64,000 nt of DNA from Albimonas sp963977235 (GTDB lineage: Bacteria; Pseudomonadota; Alphaproteobacteria; Rhodobacterales; Rhodobacteraceae): positions 18,316 to 82,315 of the forward strand of contig NZ_CAXBOD010000015.1 of NCBI RefSeq assembly GCF_963977235.1. Reading direction: 5' to 3'. Position numbers and translations under genes: made by a program. Under the pieces are notes generated by a model that searched no databases, was not told where the DNA came from, and saw only the letters and a list, made by a program, of their open reading frames with translations. Below, piece after piece: positions 8,542 through 17,194 of this stretch. Position 1 is the stretch's first letter, and each line of letters starts with the position of its first letter.

Positions 8542-9248
8542 CACTGGCGCACCTGTCCGTCGACCACCTGGATGACGCGATCCATCGCCGACATCATCGC
8601 GGCGTCATGGCTGACGGCGATCACCGTGCGCCCGCGGTCGCGGGCGGCTGCGAGGAGGTCGGCGACCAGCCGGTCGGCGTTCTCGCGGTCGAGGCTGGCG
8701 GTGGGCTCGTCGGCGAGGATCGCGGCGGGGTTGCGCGCCAGCGCCCGCGCGGCGGCGATGCGCTGACGTTCGCCGCCCGAGAGGGCGGAGACGTTGCGCG
8801 CGGTGGTCGGGGCGCCGAAGCGCGCCAGCAGCTCGGCGGCGCGGGCGCGGATCGCGGGACGCTCGGCGCGCGGCGCCCAGGCGGCGGAGACGGCGGCGTT
8901 GTCGAGGGGGGATAGCTCCTCGAGCAGCAGGAAGTCCTGGAAGATCATGCCCAGCGAGCGGCGGCGGAAGGCGTCGCGGGCCGCCTCGGGCAGGGCGGCG
9001 AGGTCGGTCTCCCCCCACAGGATCCGGCCCGCGGCGGCGGGAACCAGGCCCGCGATCGCGTGCAGCAGCGTCGACTTGCCCGCGCCCGAGGGCCCCTGGA
9101 TGCCCAGCGTCCCGCCGGCGGGCACGCGCAGGCGGTCGACCGAGAGGATCGTGCGGCCGTCGGGGGCGCGGACCTCCAGCCCCTCGATGCGCAGGTCGCC
9201 GGGGGCGAGCGCGCGGGTCCCGGCGGGGACGGGACGCTCATGCTTCAT
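8541..9248 (-). CDS. ABC transporter ATPase, LolD/MacB-like
   Basis: A 235-residue single nucleotide-binding domain. Walker A GPSGAGKST lies near residue 53, signature SALSGGERQR near 155, Walker B AILADEPTASLD near 176, and the H-loop VSHD follows. The Q-loop reads GMIFQDFLLL. This is the ATPase class that partners FtsX-type permeases, and the permease start overlaps its stop. Its own start overlaps the stop of the upstream Tat-exported protein (ATGA), so all three are probably made together. Confidence 0.9.
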   Translation of the reverse strand: MKHERPVPAGTRALAPGDLRIEGLEVRAPDGRTILSVDRLRVPAGGTLGIQGPSGAGKSTLLHAIAGLVPAAAGRILWGETDLAALPEAARDAFRRRSLGMIFQDFLLLEELSPLDNAAVSAAWAPRAERPAIRARAAELLARFGAPTTARNVSALSGGERQRIAAARALARNPAAILADEPTASLDRENADRLVADLLAAARDRGRTVIAVSHDAAMMSAMDRVIQVVDGQVRQ

Positions 9249-9712
9249 GCGCGGTCGACCTCGGCTTCTTCGAGGCGCACGCGGCTGACGAACCCGGTGT
9301 CGGGGTCGGTGGCCGCGCCCAGCGACAGGCGGCCGGAGACCGCGATGGCGATGTTGAAGGGGACGACGTCGACCACCCGGCGGGTGAGCACGGCGAGGAT
9401 GTCGTCGGGCCAGTCGGCCTCGGTCTCGCAGAACGGGCAGACGGCCAGCGGACGGTTGGTGAGCACGAAGAACCGGCTTTCGGCCTTCAGGGGCGGGGCC
9501 ATGAAGCCCTCGATCGTCACCCGCTCGCCTTCGAGGTCGGTGGCGAGGGGGGAGAAGGACAGGTCTTTCTCATAGAGCTCGCGCAGGCGGATCGGCTCGT
9601 CGGCGGCCAGCGCTGCGGGCGCGCGCAGCGCGAGCGGCGCGGCGGCCAGCGCAACGCCCGCGCGCAGCAGGTCCCGGCGGGCGGGCGCGACGGCGAGGCG
9701 GGGCAGGGTCAT
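9245..9712 (-). CDS. Tat-exported small protein with CPFC motif, DUF3299-like
   Basis: A 155-residue protein with a twin-arginine-like leader (ARRDLLRAG followed by an alanine-rich stretch to about residue 36), so probably exported folded. The mature part has an OB-like pattern (GERVTIEGFMAPPLK) and a CPFC motif, compatible with metal binding or a disulfide. I recognise it only as resembling small periplasmic proteins found beside FtsX-type ABC exporters, some of which are zinc-regulated. First gene of the operon; no biochemical function can be stated. Confidence 0.7.
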   Translation of the reverse strand: MTLPRLAVAPARRDLLRAGVALAAAPLALRAPAALAADEPIRLRELYEKDLSFSPLATDLEGERVTIEGFMAPPLKAESRFFVLTNRPLAVCPFCETEADWPDDILAVLTRRVVDVVPFNIAIAVSGRLSLGAATDPDTGFVSRVRLEEAEVDRA

Positions 9713-9804
9713 GGCGGTCTCCCGGGAGACGCGGCGCGGCCCCGACGGGGGCGTCGCGCCTGGTGGCGGGCCTCGGCGCGCAGGCGTCGGGGGCCGGAAC
9801 GGAA

Positions 9805-9836
9805 GGCGGGGGCCCGCGCGCGGCGGGCCCCCGCGA
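9805..9836 (-). terminator. GC-rich hairpin downstream of alkaline phosphatase
   Basis: A 12-bp GC-only inverted repeat (arms GCGGGGGCCCGC and GCGGGCCCCCGC, 5-base loop) lies just after the phosphatase stop. There is no clear T-tract, so it may be a weak terminator or an mRNA 3'-end stabiliser. Confidence 0.5.
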
Positions 9837-9850
9837 AGCCTAGCGCAGGA

Positions 9851-11335
9851 TCACTCGGCCGTCGCGGCGGCGTGCATGACGTGGAAGATTACGTTCTGCT
9901 CGATGGTGCCGCCCAGCAGATGCGCCCAGGGGCCCTTGGCCCAGGCGACCACGTCCTCGCCCGAGTGGGTCTCGGAGGACTTGGGGATCAGCGCTTCCTG
10001 GAGGAAGTCGGGATCGGTGGCCTGCGCCTGGGTCAGGGTGGCGCGCTCGCCCGAATAGACGCCGTCCTCGCCCTTCTTGAGCACCGCGCCGGGGCCGTTG
10101 AGATAGCCCACGACCGAGTAGGGCTTGTCGTCGTCGGCGGTGACCAGTTCGTCGGAGTGCTTCACGCCCGCGTTGTCGATGTCGTGGCACAGGCCCGTGA
10201 TCGGGGTGCCGCGGCCGCAGTAGCCGTTGAAGGCGATGGCGTGCTCATGGTCGGCGGTGACGATGATCAGCGTGTCGGCGTCGTCGGTCAGCTCGTCGGC
10301 CAGCGCCACCGCCTGGGCGAAGGCGACGCCATCGGTCAGGGTGCGGTGCAGGTTGCCCGCGTGGTTGGCATGGTCGACGCGGCCGGCCTCGATCTCGAGG
10401 TAGAAGCCTTCCTCGTTGGTCGAGAGGGTCTCGATGGCCATGCGGGTCATGTCGACGAGGCCGATCTCGCCCTCGGGGCGGTCATGCTCGTATTTCATGT
10501 GCGAGGCGTCGAAGAGGCCGAGGATCGGGGCGGAGCCGTCGAGCTTCAAGGCCTGGGCCGTCTGCGTGTTCCAGGCGTACTGCACGCCGGAGTCCTGGGC
10601 GGCGGCGATCAGGTCGACGCCGTCCTTGCGGCGGCCGCCCTTGCCGTCGCCGTCCATCTGCTCGGCGCCGTGGAAGTTGCGCCGGCCGCCGCCGAGGGCG
10701 ACGTCGACCAGGCCGGTCTCGATGGCCTCGATCATCTGGGAGGCGATGTCGGCGCAGCCCTCGGGCGCCTCGGCCTCCCAGTTGCGGTAGGCGGTCTTGG
10801 CGTAGACCGCGGCCGGGGTGGCGTGGGTCAGGCGGGCGGTCGAGACGATGCCCACCGACTTGCCCATGCCCTCGACGATCTCGGCGAAGGTGGTCAGGCG
10901 GTTGTCGGCCTCGGAGGCGCAGTCGCCGGTGATCGCGTTCTCGCCGAGGTTGATGAGGTTGAAGCGCTGCTTCACGCCGGTGTTCAGCGCGCCGGCCGTG
11001 GGGGCCGAGTCGGGGGTCTGGGCGTTGATGTTGTAGGTCTTGACCAGCGCCACGTTGGGGAACGCCTCGTAGGGGAGGACGTTCTCTTCGCCCAGCAGGC
11101 CCTTCTGCTGGCCGTCGAAGACGCGCACGGCGTAGTTGGTGCCCACGCCCAGCCCGTCGGCGACGAACAGGATCACGTTCCGGGCGCGGTTGGTGTTGGG
11201 GGTCGCGGCCTTGCGGGCCTCGATCACCGCCTGCGCGTCGGCAAACCACTGGCTGCCGGCCTGCGGCAGGTCCTGGGCTGCGGCCGGAAGCGCGACGGCG
11301 AGCGTCAGCGCCAGGGCGGCGGAATTGCGGAGCAT
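9851..11335 (-). CDS. periplasmic alkaline phosphatase (PhoA family)
   Basis: Releases phosphate from phosphomonoesters in the periplasm. The 494-residue protein has a signal peptide (about 1-20, ending AAAQ). Metal and nucleophile residues are visible: D60 in VADGLGVG, nucleophile S110 in DSAPTAGA, the GRVDHANHAG block and TADHEHAI. This is the single-domain family. Monocistronic, with a hairpin after its stop. Phosphate (Pho) control is expected for the family, but I see no convincing Pho box. Confidence 0.92.
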   Translation of the reverse strand: MLRNSAALALTLAVALPAAAQDLPQAGSQWFADAQAVIEARKAATPNTNRARNVILFVADGLGVGTNYAVRVFDGQQKGLLGEENVLPYEAFPNVALVKTYNINAQTPDSAPTAGALNTGVKQRFNLINLGENAITGDCASEADNRLTTFAEIVEGMGKSVGIVSTARLTHATPAAVYAKTAYRNWEAEAPEGCADIASQMIEAIETGLVDVALGGGRRNFHGAEQMDGDGKGGRRKDGVDLIAAAQDSGVQYAWNTQTAQALKLDGSAPILGLFDASHMKYEHDRPEGEIGLVDMTRMAIETLSTNEEGFYLEIEAGRVDHANHAGNLHRTLTDGVAFAQAVALADELTDDADTLIIVTADHEHAIAFNGYCGRGTPITGLCHDIDNAGVKHSDELVTADDDKPYSVVGYLNGPGAVLKKGEDGVYSGERATLTQAQATDPDFLQEALIPKSSETHSGEDVVAWAKGPWAHLLGGTIEQNVIFHVMHAAATAE

Positions 11336-11454
11336 GTCCCCTCTCCTCGATCAGGTTGCGTGGCGACGCGATAGCAGAGCGGCCGCAAGCCTGGCGTGAA
11401 GATTGAGTGACATCAAGGCGTTATGTTATTTCATAACGCTCCTGGCCGACGCGG

Positions 11455-12570
11455 TCAGGGCGCGCGGAACTGCTTGGCGAGCTTCAGGCCCTGGCCTTGG
11501 TAGTTGGAGGCGAGATCGGCGCCGTAGAGGACGTCGGGGATCTCGGCCATCGGCTCGTAGACCAGGCGCCCGACGACCTGGCCATGCTCGAGCGCGAAGG
11601 GCGCCTCGTAGCAGCGGACTTCGAGAACCCCGCGGGAGCCTGCGCCCCCGGCCGAGGCGTGGCCGAAGCCGGGGTCGAAGAAGCCGGCGTAGTGGACGCG
11701 GAACTCTCCGGCCATGGCGAGGTAGGGCTGCATCTCGGCGGCGTAGTTCGGCGGGATCGCCACGGATTCGCGGCTGACCAGGATGTAGAAGGCGCCGGGA
11801 TCGAGGATCAGGCCGCCGCGGGGGGCGGGGAACAGCGGCTCCCAGAACTCGGACGCCTCGTAGGCGGCGATGCGGTCGAGGTCGATCAGGCCGGTGTGGG
11901 GCTTGGCGCGCCAGCCGACGGGCTGATCGCCCCGCTGCGTCAGGTCGACCGAGAAGGCGAGGCCGTGGTCGATGATCGGGGCGACGTCGACCAGCGGCTC
12001 GCGCGCATGCAGGGCGCGCAGGTCGTCGTCGGAGAACGCGAGGCTCCCGCGGCGCAGGCGGATCTGGTTCAGGCGCATGCCGGGACGCACCAGGACCGAG
12101 AAGCTGCGGGGGGAGATTTCGGCGTAGAGGGGGCCGGAATAGCCGGGATCGACGCGGTCGAACTCCTCTCCCCCGTCGGTGATCAGGCGGGTGAGCAGAT
12201 CGAGCCTCCCGGTGGAGGACTTGGCGTTGGCCGCCGCGGAGACGTCGGCGGGCAGGTCCAGACGCTCCTGCAACGGGATCACGTAGACGCAGCCCTTCTC
12301 CAGCACCGCGCCCTGGGTGAGGTCGATCGAGTGCATGGCGAAGCGCTCGAGACGCTCGGTCACCGTCGAGTCGGCGCCGGTGAGGAACGAGGCGCGCACC
12401 CGGTGGGCGATGGCCCCGAGCCGCAGGTCGAGGCTGGCGGGCTGGACCTGCGGGGCCGGGATCGGGACGTCGGCGGAGATGCGGCCCTGTGCGATCAGGG
12501 CGCGGAGTTCCTGGGAGGGCAGAACGCCGGGGCGCTGCGGCCCCGTCTCGGGCTGCGCGGGCGCGGTCAT
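11455..12570 (-). CDS. dcd: 2'-deoxycytidine 5'-triphosphate deaminase, long alphaproteobacterial form
   Basis: Deaminates dCTP to dUTP for thymidylate synthesis. At 371 residues it is about twice the length of E. coli Dcd and corresponds to the alphaproteobacterial form with two dUTPase-like folds. Conserved blocks are PASLDLRLG near residue 45, KSSTGRLDLLTRLI near 120 and the C-terminal GHASAGG...LEVR region. ATG start follows a GGGAGAG stretch. The tRNA-Pro gene lies 83 bases upstream on the same strand with a hairpin between them. Confidence 0.9.
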   Translation of the reverse strand: MTAPAQPETGPQRPGVLPSQELRALIAQGRISADVPIPAPQVQPASLDLRLGAIAHRVRASFLTGADSTVTERLERFAMHSIDLTQGAVLEKGCVYVIPLQERLDLPADVSAAANAKSSTGRLDLLTRLITDGGEEFDRVDPGYSGPLYAEISPRSFSVLVRPGMRLNQIRLRRGSLAFSDDDLRALHAREPLVDVAPIIDHGLAFSVDLTQRGDQPVGWRAKPHTGLIDLDRIAAYEASEFWEPLFPAPRGGLILDPGAFYILVSRESVAIPPNYAAEMQPYLAMAGEFRVHYAGFFDPGFGHASAGGAGSRGVLEVRCYEAPFALEHGQVVGRLVYEPMAEIPDVLYGADLASNYQGQGLKLAKQFRAP

Positions 12571-12621
12571 GGCTCTCCCTCCCTTCGCGGCGGGCGCGGC
12601 GAAGCCGGGGGCCCATGCGAA

Positions 12622-12649
12622 GAGCGCCAGCCGTTGCCGGCTGGCGCTC
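12622..12649 (-). terminator. hairpin after tRNA-Pro
   Basis: Perfect 12-bp stem (arms GAGCGCCAGCCG and CGGCTGGCGCTC) with loop TTGC, immediately beyond the tRNA 3' end and ahead of dcd. No long U-run follows, so efficiency is uncertain. Confidence 0.55.
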
Positions 12650-12652
12650 GAT

Positions 12653-12729
12653 TGGTCGGGCTAGCAGGATTCGAACCTACGACCTCCCGTCCCCCAGACG
12701 GACGCGCTACCAGACTGCGCTATAGCCCG
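12653..12729 (-). tRNA. tRNA-Pro (anticodon GGG)
   Basis: A 77-base cloverleaf with encoded CCA. The acceptor stem pairs CGGGCTA with TAGCCCG. The anticodon stem TCCGT/ACGGG holds loop CTGGGGG, giving anticodon GGG for CCC/CCU codons. The T-loop TTCGAAT is canonical. It decodes a codon family heavily used in this GC-rich genome. Confidence 0.97.
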
Positions 12730-12742
12730 CTCGACGAGCCGG

Positions 12743-12771
12743 GGTTTAGCCGGGCGCGGGGGTGGTGGCAA
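12743..12771 (-). promoter_or_regulatory. promoter of tRNA-Pro
   Basis: Reading the minus strand: TTGCCA (12771-12766), 17-bp spacer, TAAACC (12748-12743), ending 13 bases before the tRNA 5' end. Spacing is ideal for a housekeeping sigma factor. Confidence 0.6.
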
Positions 12772-12888
12772 GAGGGCGCCGGACAGGTTTTTTCGATGGA
12801 TCGCGAGGACGTCGAGGCAGGCGCGGGCGCGGGCCCAGGGCGGCGTCCTTCAGGGCGCGCAGGCGGCGGCGGGAGGGTCTGGAACGAC

Positions 12889-12916
12889 AAAGGCGCCGCG
12901 GGGGCGCGGCGCCTTG
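12889..12916 (-). terminator. terminator after purQ
   Basis: An 11-bp stem (AAGGCGCCGCG / CGCGGCGCCTT) with a four-base loop, followed on the minus strand by TTGTCG. It lies 25 bases after the purQ stop. Confidence 0.6.
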
Positions 12917-12940
12917 CAGGGCGGACGGACGGGCCGCGGC

Positions 12941-13615
12941 TCAGGCGGAGACGAGCGCCTCGGCGAGGCTGCGGAACAGGGGCGCGCCGTCTGCGCCGCC
13001 GTGGGCGGGGTCCACAGCCCGCTCGGGGTGGGGCATCATGCCCAGCACCCGGCGGTTGGCCGAGAGCACGCCGGCGATGTCGTGGACGGCCCCGTTGGGG
13101 GCGCCCTCGGCATAGGCGAAGGCGACGCGGTCCTCGCCCTCGAGCTCGGCCAGCGTCTGCGGATCGGCCACGTAGGCGCCGTCGTGGTGGGCGATGGGGA
13201 TCAGCGCCGTGTCGCCGGCGGTCCAGGCGGAGGTGAACGGGCTGGCCGAGGTCTTCACGGTCAGCGGAACCGGCTTGCAGAGGAACTTCAGGGCGCCGTT
13301 GCGCAGCAGGGCGCCGGGGAGCAGACCCGTCTCGGTCAGGATCTGGAAGCCGTTGCACACGCCCAGGACATGGCCGCCGGCGTGGGCGAAATCGGAGACG
13401 GCGCGCATGATCGGCGACTTGCCCGCGATCGCGCCGCAGCGCAGGTGGTCGCCGAACGAGAAGCCGCCGGGCAGGGCCACCAGATCGAGGCCCCCGGGCA
13501 GCGCGGTGTCCTTGTGCCAGACCATCTCGACCGGCGCGGAGGCGACCGCCTGCAGGGCGACCTGCATGTCGCGGTCGCAGTTGGAGCCGGGGAAGACGAT
13601 GACCGCGGCGCGCAT
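12941..13615 (-). CDS. purQ: phosphoribosylformylglycinamidine synthase, glutaminase subunit PurQ
   Basis: Supplies ammonia from glutamine to PurL in step four of purine synthesis. The 224-residue class I glutaminase has nucleophile C87 in GVCNGFQIL, GGFSFGDHLRCG upstream and a C-terminal HPERAVDP. Start is the ATG overlapping the purS stop by one base (TGATG); the longer in-frame opening upstream covers purS and is not used. The catalytic subunit PurL is not in this window. Confidence 0.95.
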   Translation of the reverse strand: MRAAVIVFPGSNCDRDMQVALQAVASAPVEMVWHKDTALPGGLDLVALPGGFSFGDHLRCGAIAGKSPIMRAVSDFAHAGGHVLGVCNGFQILTETGLLPGALLRNGALKFLCKPVPLTVKTSASPFTSAWTAGDTALIPIAHHDGAYVADPQTLAELEGEDRVAFAYAEGAPNGAVHDIAGVLSANRRVLGMMPHPERAVDPAHGGADGAPLFRSLAEALVSA

Positions 13616-13854
13616 CAGGCGATCTCGATCGAGTAGGATTCGATCACCGGGTTGGCCAGCAGCGCCTCGCACATCCTGCGGACCTCGGCCTCGGCGGCGG
13701 CGGGGTCGGTCTGGGCGAGCTCGAGCTCGATCAGCTTGCCCTGGCGGACGCCCTCGACGCCCTCGAAGCCGAGGGTCCCGAGCGCGTGGCGGATCGCCTC
13801 GCCCTGCGGGTCGAGCACGCCGGTTTTCAGCGAGACGTGGACGCGGGCCTTCAT
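13615..13854 (-). CDS. purS: phosphoribosylformylglycinamidine synthase subunit PurS
   Basis: A 79-residue protein that bridges PurQ and PurL in the three-part FGAM synthase. It begins MKARVHVSLKTGVLDPQG and contains GVRQGKLIELEL and an acidic C-terminal helix, the usual PurS pattern. GGGAG lies before the ATG, and it is translationally coupled to purQ. Its presence shows this organism uses the small-PurL system rather than the single large PurL of E. coli. Confidence 0.93.
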   Translation of the reverse strand: MKARVHVSLKTGVLDPQGEAIRHALGTLGFEGVEGVRQGKLIELELAQTDPAAAEAEVRRMCEALLANPVIESYSIEIA

Positions 13855-14063
13855 GGCGGGTCTCCCGGGGCCGTTGGGGGGATTTCGCCGGGCGATAGCG
13901 CGGATCGCACGAGGGGGCAAGCGGGCGGGGGGCCGCAGCGGACGCGAGCGCCAGCCGGCCGGGGCGGCCCTCGCGTCCGCTGCGCGTCCGCATCGCCCCG
14001 CCCGGCCGTCCCCCTCGCGGGGCCCTGCGGGCCCGGGTCTGCGGAGGCGTCGCGCCGGTGGGC

Positions 14064-14840
14064 TCAGCGGCAGGGGGCGTCGGAGCGGTCGGCCTCGAGC
14101 GCCAGCAGGCGGTCGATCGCGCCGCGGGAGACGGCGCCGGTGACAAGGGTTCCTCCGATCACCACCGCGGGCGTGCCGAGGAAGCCGAGCGTTTCGGCGG
14201 CGCGCGAGGTGGCGGCGAGGGCGGCCTCGACCCGGCGGGAGCGCATCTCGCGGACCAGCCGCGCGGGGTCGAGGTCGAGGGCGGCCGCCGCCCGCTCGAG
14301 ATAGGCCGGGGTGATCACGAAGCGCGCGGCCAGCAGGCGCCGGCGCATCGGCTCGGCCGCGCCCTGGGCGGCGGCGGCGAGGGTTGCGCGGGCGGCGAGG
14401 CGGGAGCCCTCGCCCAGCACCGGCCATTCGTGGTGGACGATGCGCAGGTCGGGGCGGTCCTCGGCGAGCGCGGCCACGATCTCGTCGAGGCGGCGGCAGT
14501 AGGGGCAGTTGGCGTCGGAGAACACCGCGATGCGCTGCGGGGAGGCGAGCGGACCCTGGGCCGGGACGCCGGGGGCGGACCAGATCAGGCCGCAGAGCTC
14601 TCCGGGCGTGGGCGGCGCGGGGCGGGCGCGGCCGTCCAGGCCGACAAGCGCCGCGCCCGCGCCCGAGCTCGCCGCGGGCGCGGCGCCCGGGCCGGAGGCG
14701 AGGCGACGGAAGCCGGGGTGGGACTCGAGGGCCACGAACTCGGTCCCCGATACGCGGCGCAGGCCGGTCCAGGCGGCGGCCGCGATCGCGACGATCAGGA
14801 TCGCGGCGAGCGCGGCGGCGGCGAGGGTGCGCAGGGTCAT
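14064..14840 (-). CDS. DsbA-family thiol oxidoreductase, membrane-anchored
   Basis: A 258-residue protein with an N-terminal helix (about 5-25) acting as anchor or signal. The thioredoxin-like domain has active site C112-P-Y-C115 and cis-proline in GTPAVVIG (about residue 220). An Ala/Gly/Pro-rich linker (45-80) separates anchor and domain. Probable role is making or isomerising disulfides in the periplasm. It lies between purS and purC but has its own hairpin-bounded transcription unit. The last residues include an extra cysteine (DAPCR). Confidence 0.85.
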   Translation of the reverse strand: MTLRTLAAAALAAILIVAIAAAAWTGLRRVSGTEFVALESHPGFRRLASGPGAAPAASSGAGAALVGLDGRARPAPPTPGELCGLIWSAPGVPAQGPLASPQRIAVFSDANCPYCRRLDEIVAALAEDRPDLRIVHHEWPVLGEGSRLAARATLAAAAQGAAEPMRRRLLAARFVITPAYLERAAAALDLDPARLVREMRSRRVEAALAATSRAAETLGFLGTPAVVIGGTLVTGAVSRGAIDRLLALEADRSDAPCR

Positions 14841-14889
14841 CGGGCCTCGGGGACGGGAGGGGGGAGCTTCGATCCGGGGCGCGCAAAGG

Positions 14890-14919
14890 AACGGCGCCCG
14901 CCGGGGGGCGGGCGCCGTT
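14890..14919 (-). terminator. terminator after purC
   Basis: A 13-bp perfect stem (arms AACGGCGCCCGCC and GGCGGGCGCCGTT, GGGG loop), followed on the minus strand by CCTTTG. It separates purC from the DsbA-like gene. Confidence 0.6.
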
Positions 14920-14949
14920 TCATGTCCGGGCCTGCGCCTCGCGGCGGGG

Positions 14950-15714
14950 TCAGTGGACCAGCTTGGGTCCGACGCCCGCGCGGCCGTTGCGGCGGGGCAT
15001 TATGCCCAGGCGCGAGGCGACCTCCGAATAGGCGTCGGCCAGGTCGCCGAGATCGCGGCGGAACACGTCCTTGTCGAGCTTCTGGCCCGACTTGACGTCC
15101 CACAGGCGGCAGCTGTCCGGGCTGATCTCGTCGGCGACGATGACGCGCTGGTAGTCGCCCTCGTAGATGCGGCCGCACTCGATCTTGAAGTCCACCAGGC
15201 GGATGCCGACGCCCAGCATCATGCCCGAGAGGAAGTCGTTGACGCGCAGCGCCAGGGCGATGATGTCGTCGACGTCCTGCTGGGAGGCCCAGTTGAACGC
15301 CGCGATATGCTCCTCGGTGACCATCGGATCGCCGAGCTTGTCGTCCTTGTAGTAGAACTCGATGATCGGGCGGGGGAGCTGCATCCCCTCCTCGAGCCCC
15401 AGGCGCTTGGCCAGCGACCCGGCGGCGACGTTGCGCACCACGATCTCGAGCGGAATGATCTCGACCGCGCGGATCAGCTGCTCGCGCATGTTGAGGCGGC
15501 GGATGAAATGGGTGGGAACGCCGATTTCGTTCAGGCCGGTCATGATATGCTCGGAGATGCGGTTGTTGAGCACCCCCTTGCCGTCGATGACGTCCTTCTT
15601 CTCGGCGTTGAAGGCTGTGGCGTCGTCCTTGAAGTGCTGGATCAACGTGCCCGGCTCGGGACCCTCATAGAGGATCTTCGCCTTGCCTTCGTAGACCAGT
15701 CTGCGTCGCGCCAT
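14950..15714 (-). CDS. purC: phosphoribosylaminoimidazole-succinocarboxamide synthase
   Basis: Makes SAICAR from CAIR, aspartate and ATP in purine synthesis. The 254-residue length is normal. It starts MARRRLVYEGKAKILYEG and contains the conserved LEIVVRNVAAGS and LVDFKIECG blocks and the DEISPDSCRLWD motif. Start chosen at this ATG because family similarity begins there; the frame stays open upstream without any purC-like sequence. A candidate promoter on the minus strand (TTGCGA, 17 bp, TAAATG) lies near 15798-15770. Confidence 0.96.
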   Translation of the reverse strand: MARRRLVYEGKAKILYEGPEPGTLIQHFKDDATAFNAEKKDVIDGKGVLNNRISEHIMTGLNEIGVPTHFIRRLNMREQLIRAVEIIPLEIVVRNVAAGSLAKRLGLEEGMQLPRPIIEFYYKDDKLGDPMVTEEHIAAFNWASQQDVDDIIALALRVNDFLSGMMLGVGIRLVDFKIECGRIYEGDYQRVIVADEISPDSCRLWDVKSGQKLDKDVFRRDLGDLADAYSEVASRLGIMPRRNGRAGVGPKLVH

Positions 15715-15913
15715 CGGGAGCCCCGGAAAAAGATCAACGGGCGCGCGGGAGGATCCCGCGCGCCGGGGCCTGCCATTTAGTCGCTCGATTGACCTGTCGC
15801 AAGGATTCTTAGGCGGATCGAAGTTAGGGCGCCTATGGGGTCCGCGGCGCGGCTCGCCTATATAGGGGGCCACGCCGGGGGAGGCCCGGAGCGGCGACAT
15901 ACGGAGGACCGCG

Positions 15914-16234
15914 ATGACCACGTTCGACGATCGCGAAAAGGCGTTCGAAAGCAAGTACGCCCACGACGAGGAGATGCGCTTTCGCGCCGAGGCCCGCCGC
16001 AACCGGCTGCTGGGACTGTGGGCGGCCGGGCTGATGGGGCTCGAGGGCGATGCGGCGGCGGACTACGCGCGCTCGATCGTTGTCGAGGATCTCAAGGAGG
16101 CTGGCGACGAGGACGTGTTCCGCAAGGTTAAGGCCGACCTCGAGGCGAAGGGCGCGCCCGCGGGCGAGCTGCGCGCCAAGATGCAGGAGCTGATGGCGGT
16201 GGCCAAGACCCAGCTGATGGGCGAGGTCGAGTAG
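15914..16234 (+). CDS. F1-ATPase inhibitor, zeta subunit (DUF1476 family)
   Basis: A 106-residue helical protein beginning MTTFDDREKAFESKYAHDEE. This is the alphaproteobacterial zeta subunit, known in Paracoccus denitrificans to block ATP hydrolysis by the F1Fo-ATPase through its N-terminal segment. The rest forms a four-helix bundle. ACGGAGGA precedes the ATG. Divergent from purC, followed by a strong terminator, so monocistronic. A CCTATATAGG palindrome at 15857-15866 may contain its -10 element. Confidence 0.88.
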   Translation: MTTFDDREKAFESKYAHDEEMRFRAEARRNRLLGLWAAGLMGLEGDAAADYARSIVVEDLKEAGDEDVFRKVKADLEAKGAPAGELRAKMQELMAVAKTQLMGEVE

Positions 16235-16279
16235 GACCCGCGGACGCCCCCGGGCCCGGGGGCGCGCGACGAGAGAGAC

Positions 16280-16314
16280 AAGGCGGCGCGCCCGGCTGGC
16301 GCGCCGCCTTTTTC
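16280..16314 (+). terminator. rho-independent terminator after the zeta-subunit gene
   Basis: A 13-bp perfect stem (AAGGCGGCGCGCC / GGCGCGCCGCCTT, 5-base loop) runs into TTTTTC. It serves the plus-strand gene and sits between that gene and the convergent thiD end. Confidence 0.85.
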
Positions 16315-16340
16315 GTGCGCCGTGCGGCGCGGGCGTGCGC

Positions 16341-17153
16341 TCAGCCGCGCAGGGCGAAGAAGTGATCGAGCGGGCCGTGCCCTCCGCCCGCGTCGAGACG
16401 GTCGGCGGCGCGCATCGCCGCGGCGACATAGGCCTTCGCGCGCCGCGCCGCCTCGGGCAGGTCGCCCCCGGTCAGGGCGAGCTGCGTGGCGAGCGCCGAG
16501 GACAGCGTGCAGCCCGCGCCGTGCGCGTTGCGGGTGACGATGCGCTCGCCCGGCAGGGGCAGGGCGCCGCCGTCCCAGGCCAGCAGGTCGGGGCTGGGGC
16601 GGTCGCCGGGAAGATGGCCGCCTTTCAGCAGCACCGCCCGGGGGCCCAGCGCCAGCAGCGCGCGGGCGGTCGCGAGCATCTCGTCCTCGGTCGTAATCTC
16701 GGGCGCGCCGAGCAGGACCGCGGCCTCGGGCAGGTTCGGGGTCAGCACGTCGGCGAGGGGGAGGAGGGCGCGCATGGCGGCTTCGGCCTCGGGCGCGAGC
16801 AGGCGGGCGCCGCCCTTGGCGACCATCACCGGATCGAGCACCACCACGGGCGGACGACGCGCGGCGAGGACCCCGGCCACCGCCTGGACCACCTCGGGCG
16901 CGCCGAGCATGCCGAGTTTGACCGCATCGACGGGGACGTCGTCGAACACCGCCTCGACCTGGGCCGCGACGAAGGCGGGGGGCAGCATGTGCAGGTCGCG
17001 CACGCCGCGGGTGTTCTGCACGGTCAGGCCGGTCAGCGCGGCCATGGCGTAGCCGCCGAGCGCCGAGATCGTCTTCAGGTCGGCCTGGATCCCGGCCCCG
17101 CCCGAGGGGTCGGAGCCGGCGATCGACAGGATGTTGGGAACGGCGCGGGGCAT
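16341..17153 (-). CDS. thiD: hydroxymethylpyrimidine/phosphomethylpyrimidine kinase
   Basis: Phosphorylates HMP and HMP-P for thiamine synthesis. The 270-residue ribokinase-fold enzyme starts with NILSIAGSDPSGGAGIQADLKT, has LDPVMVAKGG near residue 130 and the anion-hole segment NAHGAGCTLSSALA near 212. Last gene of the thiM-thiE-thiD operon, 41 bases after thiE, so under the same TPP riboswitch. Confidence 0.95.
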   Translation of the reverse strand: MPRAVPNILSIAGSDPSGGAGIQADLKTISALGGYAMAALTGLTVQNTRGVRDLHMLPPAFVAAQVEAVFDDVPVDAVKLGMLGAPEVVQAVAGVLAARRPPVVVLDPVMVAKGGARLLAPEAEAAMRALLPLADVLTPNLPEAAVLLGAPEITTEDEMLATARALLALGPRAVLLKGGHLPGDRPSPDLLAWDGGALPLPGERIVTRNAHGAGCTLSSALATQLALTGGDLPEAARRAKAYVAAAMRAADRLDAGGGHGPLDHFFALRG

Positions 17154-17194
17154 GGGGGATTTCCTTGGCCAGAGAGGTCGGGGGCGCGCGGCGA

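Noticed and set aside
5147..8766. Very long open frames on both strands (about 900-1050 codons) across atzF and the exporter operon
   Set aside because: They are Arg/Gly/Pro-rich shadows caused by high GC and overlap well-supported genes in other frames.
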